Assembly: GCA_900545995.1 (NCBI GenBank)
Contig: URBM01000093.1
Coordinates: 1-7,593 of the forward strand
Direction: 5' to 3'
Origin: an uncultured Collinsella sp.
Lineage (GTDB): Bacteria; Actinomycetota; Coriobacteriia; Coriobacteriales; Coriobacteriaceae
DNA length: 7,593 nucleotides
Positions 1 to 5,728 of this stretch are shown one piece after another. Numbering within the stretch: position 1 is the first letter of the stretch; every line of letters starts with the position of its first letter. The position numbers and the translations under genes were made by a program. Below the pieces are notes generated by a model. The model was not told the origin of the DNA and ran no database searches. It saw only the letters and a list, made by a program, of their open reading frames with translations.

Positions 1-21
1 GGAGATGTGTATAAGAGACAG
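1..21. other. Nextera (Tn5) sequencing adapter remnant, not genomic
   Basis: Positions 3-21 read AGATGTGTATAAGAGACAG, the Tn5 mosaic-end sequence used in Illumina Nextera libraries. The two preceding G residues match the read-2 version of the adapter (ending TCGG before the mosaic end) rather than the read-1 version. Genomic sequence therefore begins at about position 22. The reverse complement of the same adapter ends the window. Confidence 0.97.
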
Positions 22-133
22 CAAGACCATCAGCCAGTGGACCAAGGCCGAGTGCGACGAGCTCGCCGAGAAGGCGCTCGCCTGCAACACCGCCGCCGAA
101 GTCAAGGCACTGCTCGAGTCCGCAGCTCGCTAA
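22..133 (+). CDS. ptsI: PTS enzyme I (phosphoenolpyruvate-protein phosphotransferase), C-terminal end only
   Basis: This open frame runs from the adapter junction to a TAA at 131-133 and gives 36 residues starting KTISQWTKAECDELAEKAL and ending LLESAAR. It resembles the extreme C-terminus of enzyme I, where a final basic-rich segment is followed by a helix with an LAEQAL-type core and a short alanine-rich helix (in E. coli PtsI, the part after KKIIRNTNFEDAK). Enzyme I takes phosphate from PEP and passes it to HPr, the first cytoplasmic step of PTS sugar uptake. The catalytic parts lie outside the window, so identity rests on this tail and on the 1-phosphofructokinase gene 74 bases downstream, a natural partner of a fructose PTS. 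The truncation is a library artefact. Another helical C-terminus cannot be excluded. Confidence 0.6.
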
Positions 134-150
134 TTTGGTATCAGAGGTAA

Positions 151-180
151 CCGCGTGGTTGGAATGGGCCGGCCACGCGG
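151..180 (+). promoter_or_regulatory. Intercistronic stem-loop between ptsI tail and fruK copy A
   Basis: The arms CCGCGTGGTTGG (151-162) and CCGGCCACGCGG (169-180) pair over 12 positions, including two G-U wobbles, around a six-base loop. No T-run follows (the next bases are ccctcacatata), so it does not look like a full intrinsic terminator. It may stabilise or separate the upstream message in a ptsI-fruK transcript. No promoter is evident in this 74-base gap, so co-transcription with weak attenuation is the simplest reading. Confidence 0.55.
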
Positions 181-207
181 CCCTCACATATACAGGGGGT
201 ACTGTAA

Positions 208-1140
208 ATGTTCTACACGCTAACCGCTAACCCGGCTGTCGACATGACGGTTTCGAGCTCTCCGCTCGAGCCCGACGAGAACGTCCGCACCGGCTCGGCC
301 AGCTACACGGCTAACGGCAAGGGCCTCGACGTGTCCTTCGCCTTTAAGAAGATGGGCGTCGACACCGTCGCGCTCGGCTTCTTCGCCGGCTTCACGGGCA
401 AGTTCATCGTCGAGGAGGTCATGAACCTGGGTTGCCTCTGCCGCCCGGTCTGGACCGACGGTATCACGCGCATCAACACCTACGTCAACGATGGCCAGCA
501 CGAGTACGGCATCCTGAACCCGGGTGCTCCGATTACGCCGCAGCACCAGGAGGAGCTCTACAACATCCTGGACACCGCGGGCGATCTCGAGTGCCTGATC
601 GTTTCCGGCTCCGTGCCTCCCAAAGCTACGCCTGACTTCCTGGCTAAGGTCATGGAGCACGCTCAGGCCCGTGGCGCCGACGTCGTCCTGGACCTGTCCT
701 CCGATAAGCTCAAGGAGCTCGCTCACAAGAAGCCGCTGCTCATCAAGCCGAACCATCACGAGATGAAGGCCATCTTCGGCGTGCCGGTCGACACCGACGA
801 CGAGGTCCGCGTTGCCATGAAGATGGCTCACGACGCCGGCGTTCAGAACGTGCTGCTCACCCGTGGTAGCCGCGGCGACGCTTACTTCTCCAACGGCGAG
901 GACATCTGGTACGCCAAGCGTGAGTTCAACATCAAGCTGGTCTCTTCCGTCTGCGCCGGCGACTGCACCCTTGCTGCGTTCCTGCACAAGTGGTACAGGG
1001 ATCGCGACAACGTCGAGGAGGCCATGAAGCTCGCTATGGCCACCGGCGCCAACGTTGCTGAGTCCGTCGGCATTGGCGACTTCGGTCACGTCGATGAGTA
1101 CAGCAAGCGCGTTGCTGTCCGCAAGCTCGATCGTCAGTAA
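208..1140 (+). CDS. fruK: 1-phosphofructokinase-like PfkB-family sugar kinase, copy A (divergent)
   Basis: A 310-residue cytoplasmic kinase of the PfkB/ribokinase family, the usual size for FruK, which converts fructose-1-phosphate plus ATP to fructose-1,6-bisphosphate. Visible family marks are the N-terminal YTLTANPAVD strand, the NGKG turn (36-39), WTDGITRIN (82-90), GSVPP (134-138), KPN (180-182) and the C-terminal AGD with the presumed catalytic base Asp252. The start is set by AGGGGG at 194-199, eight bases before the ATG. Three positions differ from copy B and from the common pattern: Asp41 where Asn follows GKGL, Cys253 instead of Ser after the catalytic Asp, and an extra Asp224 inside the GxxGA nucleotide-loop motif. 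It could be a tagatose-6-phosphate-type kinase or a specialised paralogue. It lies 74 bases after the ptsI tail and ends in a strong terminator. Confidence 0.82.
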   Translation: MFYTLTANPAVDMTVSSSPLEPDENVRTGSASYTANGKGLDVSFAFKKMGVDTVALGFFAGFTGKFIVEEVMNLGCLCRPVWTDGITRINTYVNDGQHEYGILNPGAPITPQHQEELYNILDTAGDLECLIVSGSVPPKATPDFLAKVMEHAQARGADVVLDLSSDKLKELAHKKPLLIKPNHHEMKAIFGVPVDTDDEVRVAMKMAHDAGVQNVLLTRGSRGDAYFSNGEDIWYAKREFNIKLVSSVCAGDCTLAAFLHKWYRDRDNVEEAMKLAMATGANVAESVGIGDFGHVDEYSKRVAVRKLDRQ

Positions 1141-1168
1141 TCGAAACGCGACATATTCGTGCGCATGC

Positions 1169-1200
1169 GGCGCCCCGGTTTCGGCCGGGGCGCCTTTTTT
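1169..1200 (+). terminator. Intrinsic terminator after fruK copy A
   Basis: A perfect 10-bp GC-rich stem (GGCGCCCCGG at 1169-1178, CCGGGGCGCC at 1185-1194) with a six-base loop is followed directly by six T residues (1195-1200). It lies 29 bases after the copy A stop codon, so the upstream transcript should end here and copy B should need its own promoter. Confidence 0.95.
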
Positions 1201-1289
1201 GTTCCGCCATGGGGGAGACGTGTCCTGCCGTACTTCATCGCTTCCACACCGTTCACCGAGTTGTCCTAGCCTTTTGTCTATGCGTGGAA

Positions 1290-1295
1290 TATACT
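1290..1295 (+). promoter_or_regulatory. Possible -10 element (TATACT) for fruK copy B
   Basis: TATACT lies 35 bases before the copy B start codon in an AT-richer stretch after the copy A terminator, where a promoter is expected. No -35 box is well placed: TTGTCC at 1261-1266 is 23 bases away and TTGTCT at 1274-1279 only 10. The call rests on the -10 match and the context, so it is tentative. Confidence 0.35.
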
Positions 1296-1329
1296 TTCAT
1301 TAACACGTTGCTTCGTGAAAGGAACATTC

Positions 1330-2262
1330 ATGATTTACACGCTCACTGCAAATCCCGCCATTGACTACAACATTGCCTGCGACGGTCTTTCCGCCAACAC
1401 AGTCACGCGTACCCGCAACGCGGTCTATACGCCCAACGGCAAGGGCCTCAACGTCTCGTTTACGCTTGACCACTACGGTGTCGACACCACGATCCTGGGC
1501 TTCTTCGCTGGCTTCTCGGGCGAGTTCATCGTCAAGGGCGCCGAGGCCCTGGGCGTGCCCGTCAAGCCCGTGTGGACCGACGGCATCACGCGCGTCAACG
1601 TGTTCCTCAACGCCGGCCCCGACACCGAGTACAACATGGTCAACGCCGGTGCCGCCATCAACGAGGCCAACGAGCAGGAGATGTTTGAGCTCATCGATTC
1701 GCTCGATGACATGACCTGCTTGGTCATCAGCGGCTCGCTGCCTCCCAACACTTCCGAGGGCTTCCTGGCCGAGGTCCTGCGCCGCGTCAAGGCCAAGGGG
1801 GCCGAGTTCGTCCTCGATATCTCGAGCCATCAGCTGGCAGACCTCATTGCCATGGAGCCGCTGCTGATCAAGCCCAATGATGACGAGCTGCTCGACATCT
1901 TTGGCATCAAGGTGAGCGGTGGCGACGACGAGTCCGTCAAGGGCGCGATGGCCGAGCTGCACGCCAAGGGCGCCAAGAACGTGCTGCTGACCCTCGGTGG
2001 CGACGGCGCGTACTTCTCCAACGGCGAGCATATCTGGTTTGCCAACCGCACCTTCGACGTCAAGCTGCTGTCGACGGTGTGCGCCGGCGATTCCTCGCTC
2101 GCTGCCTTCCTGTCCGTGTGGCACGACGCCCCCGAGCGCGTCGAGGATGCCTTGCGTCTTTCGATGGCCACCGGCGCCAACGTGGTCGAGTGCCCCGGTC
2201 TGGGCGATTTTGCCAAGGTGGACGAATATAAGAAGCACATTGAGGTTCGCCAGGTCTGCTAG
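1330..2262 (+). CDS. fruK: 1-phosphofructokinase, copy B
   Basis: A 310-residue PfkB-family kinase, a paralogue of the gene just upstream with roughly half of residues identical by eye. It carries YTLTANPAID at the N-terminus, NGKGLN (36-41, Asn present), WTDGITRVN, GSLPP (135-139), KPNDDEL (from 181), the GGDGA nucleotide loop and CAGDS (251-255) with presumed catalytic Asp254. All are the usual FruK forms except that the first Gly of the common GGKG is Asn in both copies. The expected role is ATP-dependent phosphorylation of fructose-1-phosphate after PTS uptake. An in-frame GTG at 1315 would add five residues, but GAAAGGA at 1316-1322 is a good ribosome site for the ATG at 1330, and MIYTLTANP is the typical family start. 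Terminators on both sides make it a single-gene unit. Confidence 0.9.
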   Translation: MIYTLTANPAIDYNIACDGLSANTVTRTRNAVYTPNGKGLNVSFTLDHYGVDTTILGFFAGFSGEFIVKGAEALGVPVKPVWTDGITRVNVFLNAGPDTEYNMVNAGAAINEANEQEMFELIDSLDDMTCLVISGSLPPNTSEGFLAEVLRRVKAKGAEFVLDISSHQLADLIAMEPLLIKPNDDELLDIFGIKVSGGDDESVKGAMAELHAKGAKNVLLTLGGDGAYFSNGEHIWFANRTFDVKLLSTVCAGDSSLAAFLSVWHDAPERVEDALRLSMATGANVVECPGLGDFAKVDEYKKHIEVRQVC

Positions 2263-2284
2263 CAGCATCGATACGTCGTTGCCG

Positions 2285-2320
2285 AACACCCGCTTTGGAT
2301 TACCAAAGCGGGTGTTTTTT
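2285..2320 (+). terminator. Intrinsic terminator after fruK copy B
   Basis: A 14-bp perfect stem (AACACCCGCTTTGG at 2285-2298, CCAAAGCGGGTGTT at 2303-2316) with the four-base loop ATTA ends in a run of six T residues (2315-2320). It sits 22 bases after the stop codon. The stem is nearly symmetric, with some A residues on the 5' side, but no gene lies opposite for it to serve in reverse. Confidence 0.95.
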
Positions 2321-2401
2321 GCGCGCTGAACGTATGTGGCGTCTGCTGTCTCGTTTTATCTAATCGACGACGCGATTGCGTGTGCGTGCTTTCTCGTTTC
2401 T

Positions 2402-2410
2402 TGTTAGACT
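2402..2410 (+). promoter_or_regulatory. Possible extended -10 promoter for cca
   Basis: TGTTAGACT has the TGn extension before a TAGACT -10-like hexamer (2405-2410), 47 bases before the cca start codon. No convincing -35 box lies 16-18 bases upstream; TTGCGT at 2376-2381 is 23 bases away. Extended -10 promoters can work without a good -35, but this remains a weak prediction. Confidence 0.35.
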
Positions 2411-2457
2411 TCTTGAGAACCATCGATTTACGCTCACAAGTGCAGGAGGCCATAGGC

Positions 2458-3852
2458 ATGTGCAATGTTTCGCTCAACGGTACGCAACCGTCCGATGCGT
2501 CCCTGCGCGTCCTGCGCGCGCTTGAGGCGGCTGGTCTTGAGGCTTGGTACGTGGGCGGTTGGGTGCGCGACGCCCTGATGGGGTGCCCCAGCCACGATGT
2601 TGATATGTGCTGTAGCGGCCTGTGGCAGGAGTCCAAAGCGGCGCTCGAGGCCGCCGGCATCGCGGTTGTGGAGTCGGGCATTAAATTTGGCGGAATCACG
2701 GCTATTTCCGATGGCGAGCGTATCGAGGTCACCACGTACCGTATGGATGGCTTTTACACCGATGGTCGCCATCCCCAGAGTGTGGAGCGTGCCGCCTCGC
2801 TCGAGGACGATCTGGCGCGCCGCGACTTTACCGTCAACGCCATGGCCTGGCATCCCGAGCGCGGGCTTGTCGACCGCTACGACGGCCAGGGTGACTTGGA
2901 GCGCAAGCTGATTCGCGCTGTCGGCGATCCCAAGCGTCGCTTTAACGAGGACGCCCTGCGCATGCTGCGTGCGGTACGCTTTGCCTGCCGCCTGGACTTT
3001 ATGATTGAGCCCGAGACTAAGCGCGCGCTTGCCGAGTGCGCGCCGCTGCTCGATGCCGTGGCGCGTGAGCGTGTGGGTATTGAGCTCGAGGGCATTCTTT
3101 CGACCGGTCATGGGGGAGACGCGATGCTCCGCTATCCCGAGCTCATCTGCGCCGCTGTGCCCGAGCTGGCCCCGGCCCGTGGCTTTGACCAGCGTAGCGT
3201 CTACCATGCCTTTAACGTCTACGAACATATCGCCCGTGTGCTGACGGTGGCAGGGGAGCTGGCGCTGTGCGACGGCGTCGCGCCCTCGTCGAGCCTTATG
3301 TGGGCGGCGTTTTTGCACGATGTGTCCAAGCCCGATTGCTTTACGGTCGATCACGCCGGCAGCGGACACTTCTACGGTCATCCCGAGCTCGGCGCCAAGA
3401 AAGCGCGCGTCATTATGGATCGCCTGGCGCTTTCGCACGACTTGGTGCGCGATGTGTGCCTGCTTATCAAATACCATGACAAGCCGCTGCGCCCAGAGCG
3501 TACTTGTCTGCTCAATATGATGCGCGCGCTTTCGGGCGAGGGCGTCGATACGTCGCGCCTGATTGACGAGCTCATGGACCTTAAGCGTGCTGACACGCTC
3601 GGCAAAGCCCCGTCGTGCTTCTATTACGTCGAGACGATTGAGGAGATGCGCGCGATGGCGCACGAGCTGCTGAAGGCGGGGGAGCCCTATACGCTCAAGA
3701 TGCTCGCCATCAACGGCGGCGACCTGATCCGTGTCGGAGTCAAGCCCGGGCCGGAACTGGGTCAGCTACTCAACGCCGCCCTCGACGCCGTGGTCGAAGA
3801 CAACATTCCCAACGATCGCGAAGCTCTTATGGTCCATCTCAACTTGAATTAG
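2458..3852 (+). CDS. cca: CCA tRNA nucleotidyltransferase (class II, HD domain)
   Basis: A 464-residue enzyme that builds or repairs the 3' CCA end of tRNAs from CTP and ATP in the cytoplasm. In order: the nucleotidyltransferase motif GGWVRD (33-38) with metal-binding Asp47 and Asp49 (HDVDM); RRDFTVNAM (121-129); EDALRMLRAVRF (164-175), the neck motif as in B. subtilis-type CCA enzymes; then an HD domain with HD at 287-288 and a later YHD (339-341), as in phosphohydrolase-containing CCA enzymes; and a C-terminal GGDLIRVGVKPGPELGQLL segment typical of the family. The open frame extends 26 codons further upstream, but AGGAGG at 2444-2449, eight bases before the ATG at 2458, fixes this start. 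A poly(A) polymerase is less likely given the HD domain and B. subtilis-like neck. Two tRNA genes follow 127 bases downstream. Confidence 0.92.
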   Translation: MCNVSLNGTQPSDASLRVLRALEAAGLEAWYVGGWVRDALMGCPSHDVDMCCSGLWQESKAALEAAGIAVVESGIKFGGITAISDGERIEVTTYRMDGFYTDGRHPQSVERAASLEDDLARRDFTVNAMAWHPERGLVDRYDGQGDLERKLIRAVGDPKRRFNEDALRMLRAVRFACRLDFMIEPETKRALAECAPLLDAVARERVGIELEGILSTGHGGDAMLRYPELICAAVPELAPARGFDQRSVYHAFNVYEHIARVLTVAGELALCDGVAPSSSLMWAAFLHDVSKPDCFTVDHAGSGHFYGHPELGAKKARVIMDRLALSHDLVRDVCLLIKYHDKPLRPERTCLLNMMRALSGEGVDTSRLIDELMDLKRADTLGKAPSCFYYVETIEEMRAMAHELLKAGEPYTLKMLAINGGDLIRVGVKPGPELGQLLNAALDAVVEDNIPNDREALMVHLNLN

Positions 3853-3882
3853 CTACCCAGTTTACCTGTGTGTTCCATAACC

Positions 3883-3901
3883 TGCCGACAATTTTTCGGC
3901 A
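3883..3901 (+). terminator. Weak stem-loop after cca, possible terminator
   Basis: TGCCGA (3883-3888) and TCGGCA (3896-3901) form a six-bp stem with a seven-base loop, 31 bases after the cca stop. The sequence after it is AT-rich (atttggaatttc) but holds no clean T-run, so termination would be inefficient at best. Confidence 0.3.
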
Positions 3902-3916
3902 ATTTGGAATTTCTTC

Positions 3917-3945
3917 TTGCGCTGATGTTTTTTGTCCCGTAATAT
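3917..3945 (+). promoter_or_regulatory. Sigma-70-type promoter for the tRNA-Glu pair
   Basis: TTGCGC (3917-3922) and TAATAT (3940-3945) are separated by exactly 17 bases, close to the housekeeping consensus. The expected start near 3952 leaves a leader of about 28 bases before the first tRNA. This is the best promoter in the window and fits a stable-RNA unit independent of cca. Confidence 0.65.
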
Positions 3946-3979
3946 ATTTCCTCGCAGCACGGCAGTGCAGATGTCATGT

Positions 3980-4056
3980 GGCCCGTTCGTCTAGCGGTTT
4001 AGGACGCCGCCCTCTCAAGGCGGAGATCACCAGTTCGAATCTGGTACGGGCTACCA
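3980..4056 (+). tRNA. tRNA-Glu (anticodon CTC), first copy
   Basis: The cloverleaf folds fully. The acceptor is GGCCCGT with ACGGGCT (7 bp, with a G1-U72 wobble at the end), the D arm begins GTCTAG, the anticodon stem CCGCC/GGCGG holds the loop CTCTCAA, and the T arm is ACCAG-TTCGAAT-CTGGT. Anticodon CTC at 4014-4016 reads the glutamate codon GAG, common in this GC-rich genome. The linker and D-arm bases TTCGTCTAG match bacterial tRNA-Glu. The discriminator is A73 and the 3' CCA is encoded (4054-4056). It is identical to the copy 21 bases downstream. Confidence 0.96.
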
Positions 4057-4077
4057 CTTCTTTTCTGCTGGGGCTAT

Positions 4078-4154
4078 GGCCCGTTCGTCTAGCGGTTTAG
4101 GACGCCGCCCTCTCAAGGCGGAGATCACCAGTTCGAATCTGGTACGGGCTACCA
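4078..4154 (+). tRNA. tRNA-Glu (anticodon CTC), second identical copy
   Basis: An exact 77-base duplicate of the preceding tRNA gene, with anticodon CTC at 4112-4114 and encoded CCA at 4152-4154. The 21-base T-rich spacer contains no promoter, so both are probably cut from one precursor that ends at the terminator just downstream. Sequence flanking the two copies differs, so the duplication covers little more than the tRNA itself. Confidence 0.96.
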
Positions 4155-4164
4155 CACATCTGAT

Positions 4165-4196
4165 ACCCGGTCTTCTCGTGGAAGATCGGGTTTTTT
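4165..4196 (+). terminator. Intrinsic terminator of the tRNA-Glu transcript
   Basis: ACCCGGTCTTC (4165-4175) pairs with GAAGATCGGGT (4181-4191) over 11 positions, one of them a G-U pair, around the five-base loop TCGTG. Six T residues (4191-4196) follow. It lies ten bases after the second tRNA. Confidence 0.93.
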
Positions 4197-4243
4197 ATTT
4201 TCAAACAAACGTCTGCAATTCCCGTTTGAACCAGAGCTTTGCG

Positions 4244-4271
4244 TTCTGCTTATGGTCCTTACGGGTACAAT
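4244..4271 (+). promoter_or_regulatory. Possible promoter for the flippase-like membrane protein gene
   Basis: TACAAT (4266-4271) is a good -10 hexamer, 33 bases before the start codon. TTCTGC (4244-4249) lies 16 bases upstream as a weak -35. The alternative TTGCGT at 4239-4244 is a better hexamer but 21 bases away. A promoter is needed here because a strong terminator lies at 4165-4196. Confidence 0.45.
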
Positions 4272-4304
4272 ATCCGAGATATTTTGACGGTCAGAAGGAG
4301 CCTC

Positions 4305-5612
4305 ATGACGGAGTCCTCTCAGCATACGTCTAAGCCCCAGGTCGAGGTTGAGGCCTCGGGCGGAGATGACAATAAGAGCGCACGCCGCGGCGCCATCTTT
4401 ATCGGCGTCGTGCTGGTGGGTTATATCGTCTATCTGGTAGTAACCGGACAGATGGGGCAGTTCTGGGCCGCTATGTCGAGCGTCCAGGCGCCATGGCTCG
4501 TTGTCGCGTGCCTCTGCATGTTCATGTATCTGTTCTTTGGCATTGTGGCCTATGCGATCGCCGTCTGGCTCGACCCATATTCGCCCGTCGGCATTCGCGA
4601 CCTGATCTCGGTCGAGGCGAGTGGCATCTTCTTTGGCAACCTGACGCCCATGATGATGGGCTCGACTCCTGCCCAGATCTACCGCCTGACCAAAGCGGGC
4701 CAAAATGTCGGCGAAGCCGGAGCCACGCAGTTCACGCGCTTTATCGTGTATCAGTTTGGCCTCGTTGCCTGGGGCGCTATCCTACTGCTTGCTCGCATGC
4801 CGTTTTTCGCCGAGCGCTATGGCGACATGACGCTGCTGTGCGTCTTTAGCTTTGGCGGACACTGCTGCATCTTGCTGGGAATCTTCGCCGTCGCGCTCAT
4901 GCCTAAGACCGTCACGCGCGTCGCCCATTGCATCATTAATTGGCTCGAGCGCATAGGCGTCTCGTCCACTAAGATCGAGGGATGGCGCACGTTTGTCGAT
5001 GGCGAGATCTACTCGTTCTCCGAGAAGTTCAAGCTTTCGGCCGGACATTTTTCTTCCATGCTGCTCACCGTGTTTATCACCATGCTGCAGCTCGCGTTTT
5101 TCTATCTGGTGCCGTATTTCCTGATGCTTGCCTTTGGCCACCACGAGGTCGACTTTTTCTCGGTCATGGCCGCGAGCGCCTTTGTCCAGCTGTTGAGCTC
5201 TGCTGTTCCCCTGCCCGGTGGCACCGGCGGCGCCGAGGGTGGCTTCGCGCTGTTCCTAGGTCATTTCTTTGGGTCGGCTTCGACCGCCGGCTATCTGCTG
5301 TGGCGCCTCATTACGTTTATTGCGCCGACCATTTTGGCTGCGCCCCTGTTGGGACTTAAGAGCGCCCACAACGAGAGCATCCATGCGCGCTGGGATCGTG
5401 TGATGCGCAAGCTCGGCCGCACGCCTCAGACGCCCTCTGCGCCCACTATGCCGCACCCCACGAATGCTGTTACCGTTGATCCCAAGAAGCGCGCTCAGAA
5501 GGCTTCTGGGACCGCTAAGCCGGCTCATAAAGCCTATGTGCGCCAGACAGGCGATGGTATTCGCGTATCTCCGTCGGCACTCAATAAGAAGAAGCATCCC
5601 AAGTCGCAGTAG
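4305..5612 (+). CDS. Multi-spanning membrane protein, lysylphosphatidylglycerol-synthase-TM / flippase-like family
   Basis: A 435-residue inner-membrane protein with a charged N-terminal tail (1-28) and hydrophobic segments at about 29-47, 64-88, 147-163, 176-199, 252-278, 285-303 and 328-351. A basic, Lys- and Pro-containing cytoplasmic-type tail follows (about 355-435). Two conserved patches place it in the YbhN/AglD/MprF membrane-domain family: GNLTPMMMGSTPAQIYRL (111-128) and PLPGGTGGAEGGF (302-314). Members are proposed to move lipids or lipid-linked substrates across the membrane, often beside glycosyltransferases or aminoacyl-lipid synthesis. No such neighbour or synthase domain is present here, so the substrate is unknown. 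The ATG at 4305 is preferred over an upstream TTG because AGAAGGAG ends four bases before it, a rather short gap. No terminator follows, so tetR may be co-transcribed. Confidence 0.82.
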   Translation: MTESSQHTSKPQVEVEASGGDDNKSARRGAIFIGVVLVGYIVYLVVTGQMGQFWAAMSSVQAPWLVVACLCMFMYLFFGIVAYAIAVWLDPYSPVGIRDLISVEASGIFFGNLTPMMMGSTPAQIYRLTKAGQNVGEAGATQFTRFIVYQFGLVAWGAILLLARMPFFAERYGDMTLLCVFSFGGHCCILLGIFAVALMPKTVTRVAHCIINWLERIGVSSTKIEGWRTFVDGEIYSFSEKFKLSAGHFSSMLLTVFITMLQLAFFYLVPYFLMLAFGHHEVDFFSVMAASAFVQLLSSAVPLPGGTGGAEGGFALFLGHFFGSASTAGYLLWRLITFIAPTILAAPLLGLKSAHNESIHARWDRVMRKLGRTPQTPSAPTMPHPTNAVTVDPKKRAQKASGTAKPAHKAYVRQTGDGIRVSPSALNKKKHPKSQ

Positions 5613-5661
5613 GGCAGTCGTGCGTTCTTCATGATGCGGGGCATATTTGTGCTGTATGGGG

Positions 5662-5685
5662 GATAATCCTCTTACGTAGATTATC
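5662..5685. promoter_or_regulatory. Candidate TetR operator (inverted repeat GATAATC-N10-GATTATC)
   Basis: Two seven-base arms, GATAATC (5662-5668) and GATTATC (5679-5685), are perfect inverted repeats 10 bases apart in the 116-base gap before the TetR-type gene. TetR regulators commonly bind a palindrome in their own promoter region. The position 43 bases before the start codon and the overlap with -10-like AT-rich sequence fit autoregulation. No clear promoter pair is recognisable, so this is suggestive only. Confidence 0.4.
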
Positions 5686-5728
5686 TCTCATCTGTTGATG
5701 AATGCTTGCATATCGAAGGGACACGCCC

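Noticed and set aside
220..1089. Long open frame on the minus strand opposite fruK copy A (289 codons), with a similar one opposite copy B and cca
   Set aside because: GC-rich codon bias leaves antisense frames open. These lack ribosome sites and family motifs, and the plus-strand genes are clear.
1208..1220. The 13-base string catgggggagacg occurs here and again at 3109-3121
   Set aside because: One copy lies in a non-coding gap and one inside cca, with no flanking similarity; chance is sufficient.
3870..4333. Open frames running across the two tRNA genes (76 and 85 codons)
   Set aside because: They are translations of tRNA sequence, repeated because the tRNAs are identical, without protein features.
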